Positions 18,457 through 27,255 of a DNA stretch of 31,209 nt are shown piece after piece. A program made the translations under genes and the position numbers. Location of the stretch: contig JACKPW010000037.1 in the NCBI GenBank assembly GCA_024233215.1, positions 1 to 31,209 of the forward strand. Direction: 5' to 3'. Position 1 is the stretch's first letter; each line of letters starts with the position of its first letter. The DNA is from Verrucomicrobiales bacterium (GTDB lineage: Bacteria > Verrucomicrobiota > Verrucomicrobiia > Limisphaerales > J093). Below the pieces are notes generated by a model that worked only from the letters and a program-made list of their open reading frames with translations, did not search any database and was not told where the DNA came from.

Positions 18457-20757
18457 TCAAGCGGGTTGGGGCAGGTCGGCGGAATCGGGTTCCTTGACGG
18501 ACGCCACGGACCAACCGGTCTTCAGCCCCAGCACGAACCATCCCAGCGCCAGGACGCCAATGGCGAAGATGCTGTCCCCGATGACGCGCATCCAACGCAG
18601 GGTGTCCATCAGGCCGGTATGGGTGAACTCGGCGGAGCGGGCGAACCACATGCCGGTGTCGATGCTGGCCCAGGTTTGCAGCAGCCCGCGCGGCAGATCG
18701 CTCAGGAGGACCATGAGCGCCAGGCCGATGTTGATGCTCCAGAAGGCGAAACACAGGGCGCCGGTCCGCCATTCCGCGCGGGTGGCGAGTCCCTTCAGGC
18801 AGAACAAGGCCAGGCCGATTCCCAACATCCCGTAAACCCCGAACAACGCCGTGTGTCCGTGCACTGGCGTGGTGTTGAGTCCCTGCATGTAGTAGAGCGC
18901 GATGGGTGGGTTGATCAGGAAGCCGAAAATGCCGGCACCCACCAGGTTCCAGAACGCCACCGCGACGAAGAAGTAGATGGGCCACTTGTAGGAGGCCACC
19001 CACGGTTGCGACCGGCTGAGCGTCAGGTTTTCGTAAGCCTCAAACCCGATGAGCACCAGCGGCACCACCTCCAGTGCGCTGAACACAGCACCCAGGGCCA
19101 GCACGGCCGTCGGCGTGCCGGTGAAGTATAGATGGTGGAACGTCCCAATGATGCCGCCTGAGAGGAAGATCGACGTGGAAAACAGCACCGCCGCCGTGGC
19201 CGTGCGTACCTGCAACAAGCCCATGCGGGTCAGCAGGAAGGCAATCACCACCGTGGCAAACACCTCAAAGAAGCCCTCCACCCAGAGATGCACCACCCAC
19301 CAACGCCAGTATTCCGCCAGGGCCAGATGGGTCTGTCGTCCCCACATCAACCCGGCTCCGTAAAACAACCCGATGGCCGCGCTCGAAAGCAGGAACAACC
19401 CCAGCAAATGCCGTTGCGACCCGCCCTTCCGGAATGCGGGCCACAACGCGCGCGCCACGAGGAACAACCACAGGAACAATCCCACCAGCAGGAAGATCTG
19501 CCAGAAGCGGCCCAGCTCCACGTACTCATAGCCCTGATGTCCAAACCAGAAGTTGGTTTCCAACCCCATCCGCTGTCGTGTCGCATACCAGGTGCCGAAC
19601 AAAGCTCCACCGACGATCAACAACAGCGCGCCAAACAGGAAGTTGACGCCAAACCGCTGGAACTTGGGCTCATAACCCGAGACCGCCGGCGCGATGAACA
19701 ACCCGGTGGCCAGCCATGCCGTCGCGATCCAGAACACCGCCAGCTGTGTGTGCCAGGTGCGGCTGACCGCGTAAGGCAGCCATTCGGCCAGCGGGATGCC
19801 GTAGAAGCCCGAACCCTCCACACCATAATGCGCGGTGATCGCACCGAGGGTCATCTGAAGCACGAGCAGGAGAATGACGACCCAGAAGTAATTCAGCGTC
19901 GCCCGCATCGACGGCGTGGGATTCAGGCCCAGCAACGGATCGTGCTCCGGCAGCCTGGATTCCTCCTCGGCCTGGTGCTTGAGGGCCGCATGATACCAGG
20001 CCAGCGCGCCCACCCCGGCCAGCAGCAGCACGAAGCTGACCACCGACCAGATCACGTTGGCGTTCGTGGGCCGGTTGTCGATGAGCGGTTCCGGCGGCCA
20101 GTTCTGCGTGTAGGAAACGGTCGAGTTGGGCCGGTTGGCGGCGCACGCCCAGGCGGTCCAGAAGAAGAACGCCCCCAGCTTGTGGCGCCTTTCCGGGTCC
20201 GGCACCGCATTGGGTGTCAGGGCATAGGCGTCCCGGAGACCGGCCAACTGCGGATCATCCGTGAACAGCTTGGAATAGTGCTCCGCCACGGCGGCAATCG
20301 CCTGGGCCCTTAACGGCGAAACCACCAAGTCCCCGGTGGAGGGGTCATGGGTGTTGGTCCGCAACTCCTCCTTCAACCGCGCCTTCAACGCCGCCTGGCG
20401 CTCGACGGGCAGGGAATCGAAGGTCGCACCGTTTCCTTCCTCTGGCGCCCAGTGCTGCAGCAACCATTCGGCTTCGCGATGCAACCAGTCGGCAGACCAG
20501 TCGGGCGCCACATAGGAACCGTGGCCCCAGACCGTGCCCATTTGCTGGCCGCCCGTGGATTGCCAGACGTTCTGTCCGTCACGGATGTCCTGGGCGGTAT
20601 ACACCACCGCCCCCCCCGGGCCGCCAACCACCACCCGATCCGGAATCGGCGGTGCCATCCGGTAGATGTCCCGCCCGAAGTAGAGCAGCACGCTGAACGA
20701 GCAGACCAACACGGCCGCCAACACCATCCACAGTCTTCGATAGTTCGTTTTCTTCAT
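18457..20757 (-). CDS. norZ: Quinol-dependent nitric oxide reductase (qNOR)
   Basis: Predicted 766 residues from the ATG at 20757 (a GTG seven codons earlier is possible). It reduces two NO to N2O at the membrane, using quinol. After one N-terminal membrane helix comes a periplasmic cytochrome-c-like domain without a CXXCH motif, as expected of the single-subunit qNOR type. Then come about 13 membrane helices of the haem-copper oxidase fold. Visible ligands: His336 (SRTWHTQ, haem), His490 and Glu494 (HLWVEGFFEV), His541-His542 (GTFHHLYFTG, non-haem iron) and His633/His635 (PVHGHTALFG, haems). No subunit II gene is adjacent. The context of an Rrf2 regulator and a RIC protein points to NO detoxification instead of full denitrification. 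Confidence 0.95.
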   Translation of the reverse strand: MKKTNYRRLWMVLAAVLVCSFSVLLYFGRDIYRMAPPIPDRVVVGGPGGAVVYTAQDIRDGQNVWQSTGGQQMGTVWGHGSYVAPDWSADWLHREAEWLLQHWAPEEGNGATFDSLPVERQAALKARLKEELRTNTHDPSTGDLVVSPLRAQAIAAVAEHYSKLFTDDPQLAGLRDAYALTPNAVPDPERRHKLGAFFFWTAWACAANRPNSTVSYTQNWPPEPLIDNRPTNANVIWSVVSFVLLLAGVGALAWYHAALKHQAEEESRLPEHDPLLGLNPTPSMRATLNYFWVVILLLVLQMTLGAITAHYGVEGSGFYGIPLAEWLPYAVSRTWHTQLAVFWIATAWLATGLFIAPAVSGYEPKFQRFGVNFLFGALLLIVGGALFGTWYATRQRMGLETNFWFGHQGYEYVELGRFWQIFLLVGLFLWLFLVARALWPAFRKGGSQRHLLGLFLLSSAAIGLFYGAGLMWGRQTHLALAEYWRWWVVHLWVEGFFEVFATVVIAFLLTRMGLLQVRTATAAVLFSTSIFLSGGIIGTFHHLYFTGTPTAVLALGAVFSALEVVPLVLIGFEAYENLTLSRSQPWVASYKWPIYFFVAVAFWNLVGAGIFGFLINPPIALYYMQGLNTTPVHGHTALFGVYGMLGIGLALFCLKGLATRAEWRTGALCFAFWSINIGLALMVLLSDLPRGLLQTWASIDTGMWFARSAEFTHTGLMDTLRWMRVIGDSIFAIGVLALGWFVLGLKTGWSVASVKEPDSADLPQPA

Positions 20758-20890
20758 GTCCAGAAAGTCCGATGTCACTCAGTCCAAATCCGAATGCGGA
20801 GTTAGCTTCGCTATCGGCGTATAATCACATGCGAATGTCTGTTTTATCGTCAGCACAGGTTCAACACTCACGGTCACGGTTCGAAGTGGG

Positions 20891-21289
20891 CTAATTCCGT
20901 CGAAGCAGGTCGGCGATGCGCGATCCCTTCAGCAGGCTCAGATAACCGGCCCGCACGATGACCGCGCGGTCGTGCATGGCGCAAGGGCACTCCGGGGAAC
21001 ACGCCCCCTGGCCCAGGAAGCAGCCTTCCCAGCGGCTCACACGGTCGATAGGCTCCACCACGTCGTACACCGTGATCTCGTCGGGTCGGCGGGCGAGTCG
21101 AAAACCGCCGCCCATGCCCTTGTGAGACGTGAGAAGCCCCTGCTGCACCATCGCCTGCAGCAGTTTGCCGAGGTAATTGGGGGGAGCCCCCACGCGCTCG
21201 GCAATGGCGGCGGCACCCTGGTTCTCATCCGGTCGCTCGGCCAGGGCCACCACCGCCTTCACGGCGTGCAATGCAGTGCGGGACAACAT
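20891..21289 (-). CDS. nsrR: Rrf2-family regulator, NsrR-like
   Basis: Predicted 132 residues. A winged helix-turn-helix (about 5-65, GAPPNYLGKLLQAMVQQG, wing GMGGGFRLARRPDEI) is followed by a dimerisation helix and a cysteine cluster at 90, 97, 101 and 103 (GCFLGQGACSPECPC). NsrR uses three such cysteines to hold an NO-sensitive Fe-S cluster; the fourth Cys here is extra. The gene is 133 bases upstream of the nitric oxide reductase on the same strand. That gap has a small dyad ACAT-N4-ATGT at 20827-20838 that could be an operator. IscR is the main alternative, but no isc genes are present and the neighbours favour NO sensing. Confidence 0.85.
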   Translation of the reverse strand: MLSRTALHAVKAVVALAERPDENQGAAAIAERVGAPPNYLGKLLQAMVQQGLLTSHKGMGGGFRLARRPDEITVYDVVEPIDRVSRWEGCFLGQGACSPECPCAMHDRAVIVRAGYLSLLKGSRIADLLRRN

Positions 21290-21307
21290 ATCGCCTAAAC
21301 GCAGGTG

Positions 21308-21336
21308 ATTATCCGATTAATGCCCTCTACCGTCAA
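21308..21336 (-). promoter_or_regulatory. Promoter of the nsrR-norZ-RIC unit
   Basis: On the minus strand TTGACG (rc of 21331-21336), a 17-bp spacer and GATAAT (rc of 21308-21313) form a near-consensus housekeeping promoter. Transcription would start about 12 bases before the ATG at 21289. Confidence 0.7.
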
Positions 21337-21512
21337 TCGAAAAATGCGACCTTCGGGCCCGACCGCCGTTCGGACCGGAGATCCTGTCGGCGTTGCGGCT
21401 GATTGGACCGGTAGCCCGATGATTCAGGGAATGCTGGGGGGCGCTGTAGCAGCCCCCGCTGTGAGGGTGGTGCCGATAAGCGCATGGCAGCTCCGGAATG
21501 GGCCTGTCATTC

Positions 21513-21541
21513 TCGACACCCCCCCGCCCCTCCGCTACAAA
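21513..21541 (+). promoter_or_regulatory. Promoter giving a leaderless transcript of the MmeI-like gene
   Basis: TCGACA (21513-21518), a 17-bp spacer and TACAAA (21536-21541). The -10 box ends six bases before the ATG at 21548, so the expected transcription start coincides with the start codon. Confidence 0.6.
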
Positions 21542-21547
21542 CCCGCC

Positions 21548-24472
21548 ATGCCTTCACGGGAAACGCTGAGCGGATTCGTCGGGTGGTGTGATCAACACAT
21601 CAGTGGCGACGAGAAGGGCCAGGCCCAGATTTTCCTCGACCGGCTCTTTCGCGCCTTCGGGCTAGGCGGGGTGCTGGACGTGGGCGCCGAGACCGAGTTT
21701 CGCATCCGCAAGCCGAAGGAGGATGGCGGCGGCACCGCGTTCGCCGATCTGGTCTGGAAGCCGGTTGTTCTGGTCGAAATGAAGAAGCGCGGTGAAGCCC
21801 TGCAGAAGCACTACCGTCAGGCTTTCGACTACTGGACCCGCCTCGTCCCGAACCGGCCGCGCTACGTGGTCCTCTGCAACTTCGACGAGTTCTGGATTTA
21901 CGACTTCGAGACCGACCTCGACACGCCCAAGGACAAGGTTCGCACGCAGGAACTCCCGGACCGCTGGGGCGCGCTCGCTTTCCTGGCCGGGCAACGTCCC
22001 TCGTTCCAGCAGGATCGCGAGGCCGTCACCCGCGAGGCCGCCGACAAGCTGGCTTTTGTCTTCAATCGCCTTCTCTGGCGCGACATTCCCCGCGACGATG
22101 CCCAGCGCTTCATCCTCCAGATGCTCGTGGCCCTGTTCGCCGAAGACATCGGCCTGCTGGAGAAGTATTTCGTCGGCCGGTTGCTCGACGACTGCACCAC
22201 CCCGGCCGACACCTATGACCTGATCGGGGGACTGTTTGAGGCGATGAACACCCGGCAGAATCCGGGCGGCCGCTTCAAGGGCGTGGCCTACTTCAACGGC
22301 GGCTTGTTCACCCAACCGGCCCGGTTGGAACTCCAGGACACCGAACTGGTCGCCCTGCGGGAGGCCGCCAAGTCGGACTGGTCCAAGGTCCAGCCCGAGA
22401 TCTTCGGCACGCTGTTCCAGCATTCGATGGGGGCCGAGAAACGCCACGCCTTCGGCGCCCACTTCACCCATCCCGCCGACATCATGAAGATCGTCGGGCC
22501 GACCATCGTGGAACCGTGGCGGGAGCAGATCGAAGGCGCGAAGACCCTCACCCGGCTGAACCAGCTCGCCGACCGCCTCCACCACTTCCGGGTGCTCGAC
22601 CCCGCCTGTGGCTCCGGCAACTTTCTCTACGTCGCCTACCGGGAACTCAAACGCCTGGAAGCCCGCATCTACGAACGGCAGGAGACCGAGTTCAAGAGTG
22701 AGGCGAAGCAGGCCGGGCAGATGCGCCTGAGCTTCCTGAGCGCCCAGAACTTCTTCGGCCTCGACATCCTTCCTTTCGCGGTGGAGATCGCCAAGGTGAC
22801 CATGATGATCGGCCGCAAGCTGGCCATCGACGAACTCCACATCACCGAGCAGGCCCTGCCCCTGGACAACCTCGACCGCAACTTCATCGCCGGCGATGCC
22901 CTGCTGACACCGGAGGGTCTGCCCGCCCCATGGCCCAAAGCCGACGTCATCATCGGCAACCCGCCGTTTCTTGGGGCCAAGGTCATGAAGCCCGTAATTG
23001 GTCCCGATGCGGTGAATACCCTTCGCAAGGCGTATCCTGAGGTACCCGGCATGGCGGACTACTGCGTGTACTGGATTCGCAAGGCCCATGACCACCTGCA
23101 TGCATGTACCGCAGCCGATCCCGTGGCGGGTCGCGCCGGACTGGTCGGTACCCAGAACATCCGGAACAACCAGTCCCGCGTCGGCGGCCTCGATCACGTC
23201 GTCCAGGACGGTACCATCATCGAGGCCGTGGACAACCAGCCCTGGAGCGGCGAGGCGAACGTGCATGTTTCCATCGCCAACTGGGTGAAAACTCAGGACC
23301 CCGCCTTGCTGCCAGAACACCGCAAGCTCTGGTTCAAGGTGGAGTTCGCCAAGGGAGTGAAGAAGCTGCTCAAGAAAGGCACCGGCCCGGCCAGCAAGGA
23401 GTACGAACTGGACTCCCGAAAATCAGAGCAGATTTCCTCCTCATTATCGGACCAAACCGATGTCAGCGGGGCTGTAAGGCTCCGGTGCAACTTCGAGCCG
23501 CAGGTGTGCTTTAATGGGCAAATGCTCGGACACAAGGGGTTTGTGCTTTCGTCAGAGACGGCGGCCGGGTTCATCCGGGTCGACCCACGCAATCGTGAAG
23601 TGGTCCATCCGTGCCTGATTGGCCGCGACCTACTCACGGGTGATGGAACGCCCACCGAATGGGTCATCGATTTCCAGACTCGCACGATGCTGGAAGCAAG
23701 TGGCTATCCGCTCCCATTTCATCACTTGCAGTCCAACGTTCTTCCATCGAGGCAGCGCAAGGCAGATGAAGGCAAGACCGAAGCTGGTGTTCAGCGTTCC
23801 CACCACAAGGCATTCCTGAAGTATTGGTGGCGACACTCTTTTGATCGCCCAGAGATGATCAACCTGATTTCCTCCATGCCTCGATACATCGTTTGCTCGG
23901 ACACAACCAAACGTCCCGTGTTCGCGTTCATGGCGCGCGACATCCGGCCCGACCACAAGCTGAGGGTCTTCGCTTTTCCGGATGACTATAGCTTCGGCAT
24001 CCTACAATCCCATGCCCACTGGCTCTGGTTCATCATCAAGTGCAGCAAGCTGAAGTCGGATTACAACTACACGTCCACTTCCGTCTTCGACACCTTCCCG
24101 TGGCCGCAGTTTGACGCAGCGTCCAGTACTGTTGGGAAGATCACCGCGGTCGCCGAAGCGGGGCGCGCGATCCGGCGCATTCGCGCGGAGGCGCTGCGGA
24201 AGCTCAAAGGTGGGTTGCGTGCCCTCTACCGCACTCTGGAACTTCCCGGCGCCAACCCCCTCAAGGACGCCCACGCGGCCCTCGACGCCGCCGTGCTGGC
24301 TGCCTACGGCTTCAGCCCGAAAAAGGACCTGCTGGCCCAACTCCTGGAATTGAACCTGTCAGTGGCGGCCCGGATCGAACGTGGTGAACCGGTCACCGCG
24401 CCCGGCATTCCTCCCGCTTTCCCCAACCCGGAGACGTTGATCACCGACGACTGCATCCGGCCTGCGGCGTAA
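21548..24472 (+). CDS. MmeI-like Type IIL restriction-modification enzyme
   Basis: Predicted 974 residues, close to MmeI (919). One chain should both methylate adenine on one strand of an asymmetric site and cut about 20 bases away. The N-terminal nuclease motif is intact: Asp67 (FADLVWKP), Glu77 and Lys79 (LVEMKKRG), with the same D-x9-E-x-K spacing as MmeI. A helical linker leads to the methyltransferase: GAHFT, motif I LDPACGSGNF (350-359) and motif IV GNPPF (470-474), the N6-adenine type. The target-recognition region follows (about 640-880, ending WPQF). The start at 21548 is chosen because it begins the conserved sequence and fits the leaderless promoter; the frame also opens earlier (21305) through non-conserved residues. 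No separate specificity or nuclease gene is needed. It overlaps recD2 tail to tail by 32 bases. Confidence 0.92.
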   Translation: MPSRETLSGFVGWCDQHISGDEKGQAQIFLDRLFRAFGLGGVLDVGAETEFRIRKPKEDGGGTAFADLVWKPVVLVEMKKRGEALQKHYRQAFDYWTRLVPNRPRYVVLCNFDEFWIYDFETDLDTPKDKVRTQELPDRWGALAFLAGQRPSFQQDREAVTREAADKLAFVFNRLLWRDIPRDDAQRFILQMLVALFAEDIGLLEKYFVGRLLDDCTTPADTYDLIGGLFEAMNTRQNPGGRFKGVAYFNGGLFTQPARLELQDTELVALREAAKSDWSKVQPEIFGTLFQHSMGAEKRHAFGAHFTHPADIMKIVGPTIVEPWREQIEGAKTLTRLNQLADRLHHFRVLDPACGSGNFLYVAYRELKRLEARIYERQETEFKSEAKQAGQMRLSFLSAQNFFGLDILPFAVEIAKVTMMIGRKLAIDELHITEQALPLDNLDRNFIAGDALLTPEGLPAPWPKADVIIGNPPFLGAKVMKPVIGPDAVNTLRKAYPEVPGMADYCVYWIRKAHDHLHACTAADPVAGRAGLVGTQNIRNNQSRVGGLDHVVQDGTIIEAVDNQPWSGEANVHVSIANWVKTQDPALLPEHRKLWFKVEFAKGVKKLLKKGTGPASKEYELDSRKSEQISSSLSDQTDVSGAVRLRCNFEPQVCFNGQMLGHKGFVLSSETAAGFIRVDPRNREVVHPCLIGRDLLTGDGTPTEWVIDFQTRTMLEASGYPLPFHHLQSNVLPSRQRKADEGKTEAGVQRSHHKAFLKYWWRHSFDRPEMINLISSMPRYIVCSDTTKRPVFAFMARDIRPDHKLRVFAFPDDYSFGILQSHAHWLWFIIKCSKLKSDYNYTSTSVFDTFPWPQFDAASSTVGKITAVAEAGRAIRRIRAEALRKLKGGLRALYRTLELPGANPLKDAHAALDAAVLAAYGFSPKKDLLAQLLELNLSVAARIERGEPVTAPGIPPAFPNPETLITDDCIRPAA

Positions 24473-26696
24473 CCTCTGCCGTCAACCTCGTCAGCAATCC
24501 GGAGAACCGCCGGACCGTTCGGTTGTTCCGAACTGCCATCCCGAGAGCCTTCCGCTGGCCGACCAGCACCACCAGTCGGCGCCCGCGTGTGATCCCCGTG
24601 TAGATCAGGTTGCGCTGGAGTAGCAGGTATTGCTGCATCGCCAGCGGAATCACCACGGCAGGGAACTCCGACCCCTGTGCCCGGTGGATGGTGATCGCGT
24701 ATGCCAGCGCCACCTCGTCCAGTTCCCCGTAGTCATAGACCACCTCCCGCCGGTCAAACCGGATCACCACCTCCCGTTCCACCGGGTCAACCCTCTCGAT
24801 CCGGCCAATGTCCCCGTTGAACACCTCCTTCTGATAGTCGTTCTCGGTCTGGATCACCTTGTCGCCCGGCCGAAACCGCCATCCGAATTTCTCCACCACC
24901 GGCTGGTCCGGCCGCAACGGGTTGAGTTCTTCCTGCAGCCGGAGGTTCAGCTCCCGGACGCCCAGCGATCCCCGGTTCATCGGGCAGAGCACCTGGATGT
25001 CCTGGGTGGCGTCCAGGCCGAAACCCTGCGGAATTCGGGTCTTCACCAACCGGATGAGCGTGTCGGCGATCTGTTCCGGCTCCTCACGTCCGATGAAGTG
25101 GAAGTCGGATTGGGCCGGCTGCGGTGTCAGGTCGGGCACGTGTCCCTCGTTGACCTGATGGGCGCAGGTGATGATCCGACTATGGGCGGCCTGCCGGAAC
25201 ACCTCGGTCAGCCGCACCACCGGCACGAGACCGCTTTCGATCAGATGCCGCAGCACCATGCCGGGTCCCACCGAGGGCAATTGGTCCACGTCGCCCGCCA
25301 GCAGCAGAGACGCCTGCGGGGGTAGCGCCCTCAGGAGGTGGTTCATCAGCGGCAGGTCCACCATCGAGGTCTCATCCACCACCAGCAGGTCGCAGTCGAG
25401 CGGGGCGCCCTCGTTCCTGAGGAAGCTGCCAGTGCCGGGTTTGACCTCCAGCAGCCGGTGGATGGTGCAGGCATCCAGGCCGGTGGTTTCGGCCAGGCGC
25501 TTGGCGGCCCGGCCCGTCGGGGCGGAGAGCAGGCAGCGGACCTTCTTGGCGGTCAGCACGCGAAGGATGGCGTTGACCAGGGTCGTCTTCCCCACGCCGG
25601 GGCCGCCGGTGAGGATCAGCATCCGTGAGGTCAACGCCCGGCGGAATGCCTCCTGTTGGCTGGGGGCGAGTCCCTGTCCGGTTTTCTCCTGACACCACAC
25701 CAGGGCCTTCTCCAGGTCCATCGGCGGATACGTGGGTGGAGCGGCGCAAAGCTGACGAACCCTGGCGGCGATCTGCTCCTCCGCCCGTTTCAGGTTCGGC
25801 AGGAAGATCAGGTCCTGCTCCTCGAGCGTTTCCCGGAGAAGTTGCCCCGCCCCAAGCGCCTGGTTCAGGGCCGTTGCCACGATGGGTTCCTGGAGCAACA
25901 GCAGTTTGCCCGCCTCGTCCAGCACGGTCTCTACCGGCAGGGCGCAATGGCCTTCGCCGGTCGCCTCCAACAGGACATGGTCCAGGCCGGCGCGGGCGCG
26001 GATGAGTGAATCGACCGGGACGCCCACGTTCCGGGCGATCTGGTCGGCGGTCTTGAAACCGATGCCGTGGATGTCCTTCGCCAGGGTGTAGGGATTGGCC
26101 CGGACCGTCTCGACCGACTCCTGGCCGTAGGTCTTGTAGATTCGGACCGCCCGGCTGGTGCTGACTCCGTGGGAGTGGAGGAAGAGCATGATCTCCCGGA
26201 TGACCTTCTGCTCCGCCCAGGCGGCCTTGATTCGATGGCGTCGCTTCGGGCCGATTCCGTCCACCCGTTCGAGCTTGGCGGAGGCAGTCTCAATGATGTC
26301 CAGCACCGCCTCGCCAAAATGGTCCACCAACTTCTTCGCGATCACGGGGCCGACGCCCTTGACCATGCCGCTGCCGAGGTACTTCTCGATCCCTGCCTTG
26401 GTGGTGGGTGGGGTGCAGGTCAGCCGTTCGCCCCGGAACTGCATACCGAACTCCCGGTCCTGCACCCACCGGCCCTCTGCGGTGAGCCATTCCCCCGCGC
26501 TGACCGAAGGGAGCGAGCCAACCACAGCGAGGGGCTCACGGTGGCCGCGGACCTTCACCTTGAGCACGGCGAAGCCGGTCTCCTCGTTGAAGAAGGTGAC
26601 CCGCTCGATGAGCCCGGTGAGGTTCTCCGGCGGGGCGGTTGACGGTGGCGTCGGCAAGCTGGCGGGAAGTCTGGGATGGTGGGAGCGGGCGGGCAA
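24441..26696 (-). CDS. recD2: RecD2-type DNA helicase
   Basis: Predicted 751 residues, a 5'-to-3' superfamily 1B helicase of the RecBC-independent RecD2 group. Features: N-terminal OB-like strand region (LIERVTFFNEETGFAVLKV), helix-hairpin-helix pairs (about 108-160 GMVKGVGPVIAKKL, ERVDGIGPKR; and 200-225), Walker A GGPGVGKT (364-371), SAPTGRAAKRL (391-401), Walker B VVDETSMVD (439-447), GDVDQLPSVGPG (468-479), and C-terminal motifs IHRAQGSEFP and YTGITRGRR. The start is uncertain: the frame opens with TTG at 26696 and the first ~25 residues are low-complexity Pro/Ser, so translation may begin elsewhere. It likely works in replication-fork or mismatch-related repair. It faces the restriction enzyme gene and shares its last bases. 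Confidence 0.92.
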   Translation of the reverse strand: MPARSHHPRLPASLPTPPSTAPPENLTGLIERVTFFNEETGFAVLKVKVRGHREPLAVVGSLPSVSAGEWLTAEGRWVQDREFGMQFRGERLTCTPPTTKAGIEKYLGSGMVKGVGPVIAKKLVDHFGEAVLDIIETASAKLERVDGIGPKRRHRIKAAWAEQKVIREIMLFLHSHGVSTSRAVRIYKTYGQESVETVRANPYTLAKDIHGIGFKTADQIARNVGVPVDSLIRARAGLDHVLLEATGEGHCALPVETVLDEAGKLLLLQEPIVATALNQALGAGQLLRETLEEQDLIFLPNLKRAEEQIAARVRQLCAAPPTYPPMDLEKALVWCQEKTGQGLAPSQQEAFRRALTSRMLILTGGPGVGKTTLVNAILRVLTAKKVRCLLSAPTGRAAKRLAETTGLDACTIHRLLEVKPGTGSFLRNEGAPLDCDLLVVDETSMVDLPLMNHLLRALPPQASLLLAGDVDQLPSVGPGMVLRHLIESGLVPVVRLTEVFRQAAHSRIITCAHQVNEGHVPDLTPQPAQSDFHFIGREEPEQIADTLIRLVKTRIPQGFGLDATQDIQVLCPMNRGSLGVRELNLRLQEELNPLRPDQPVVEKFGWRFRPGDKVIQTENDYQKEVFNGDIGRIERVDPVEREVVIRFDRREVVYDYGELDEVALAYAITIHRAQGSEFPAVVIPLAMQQYLLLQRNLIYTGITRGRRLVVLVGQRKALGMAVRNNRTVRRFSGLLTRLTAEVTPQAGCSRR

Positions 26697-27255
26697 GCGA
26701 GGAGCGGTGACGATGAGCGGTGACGGCCATTAACGGGATTACGCCCGCGACTGGCGTTCACGATGGGGCTCCCTCGCCTACCTTCACCGCGGGATTCCCG
26801 GCTGACCAGGAGGCTGCCATTGAGGTCAGTCGGGCCGGTAGCCAGGTAGAAGCCCCTTCATCCGGCGGGAAAACCGCTCTCCTGCCGGTTCTCGCCTGAT
26901 CTCGGCGGCATCGAAGACCAGGCGTACATGTACCAGAGCTGGAGCGCTCCGTCCCAGGCATCACCGCAACCTTCAGCCGCCGTAGCGGAGACTTGCGCCA
27001 TCAACGTTGCATCGCCTCGTCAGGTGATCGCATCCGCCTGTTCGCTGCACGGGCGCCGCACACCGTCAGTTCCTCAACTTCGGGATCGGGCTTGACAGAT
27101 TAGCTCCACTGAACATGCTCACGGTGATTAAGCTGCCAGCCCGAGCAGGTGGTCGTTGCCGTGATCAGGAATGGCGACATGAAACCTGCGCCTGCTTGGC
27201 TATACCAGCGGTTGTTTCAGGGTTACCTATGGCGTGACTCGCCTGCAGCAAGATC
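26697..27255. other. Long intergenic region with repeat A
   Basis: About 560 bases between the start of recD2 and the HTH-repeat gene. It contains the direct repeat at 26803-26910. A TTGACA at 27092-27097 lacks a convincing -10 partner. No gene was recognised, although several short open frames exist. Confidence 0.4.
26803..26910 (+). repeat. Direct repeat A flanking the HTH-repeat gene
   Basis: An ungapped 90-nt block (26821-26910) matches 29641-29730 at 65 positions (72%), and weaker similarity extends upstream to a shared TGACCAG (26803 and 29623). The best-kept stretches are CCTTCATCCG and TCGCCTGATCTCG. Read on the minus strand both copies give a similar short frame (EIRR...RMK...), so this may be decayed coding sequence, a small dispersed element or a structured RNA. 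Confidence 0.6.

Noticed and set aside
21662..23320. A 552-codon minus-strand frame opposite the MmeI-like gene
   Set aside because: Shadow frame. All restriction and methyltransferase motifs are on the plus strand.
26758..26964. Short minus frame across repeat A considered as a gene
   Set aside because: No start signal, and it overlaps the dispersed repeat, whose two copies keep a different short frame. Not supported as a gene.
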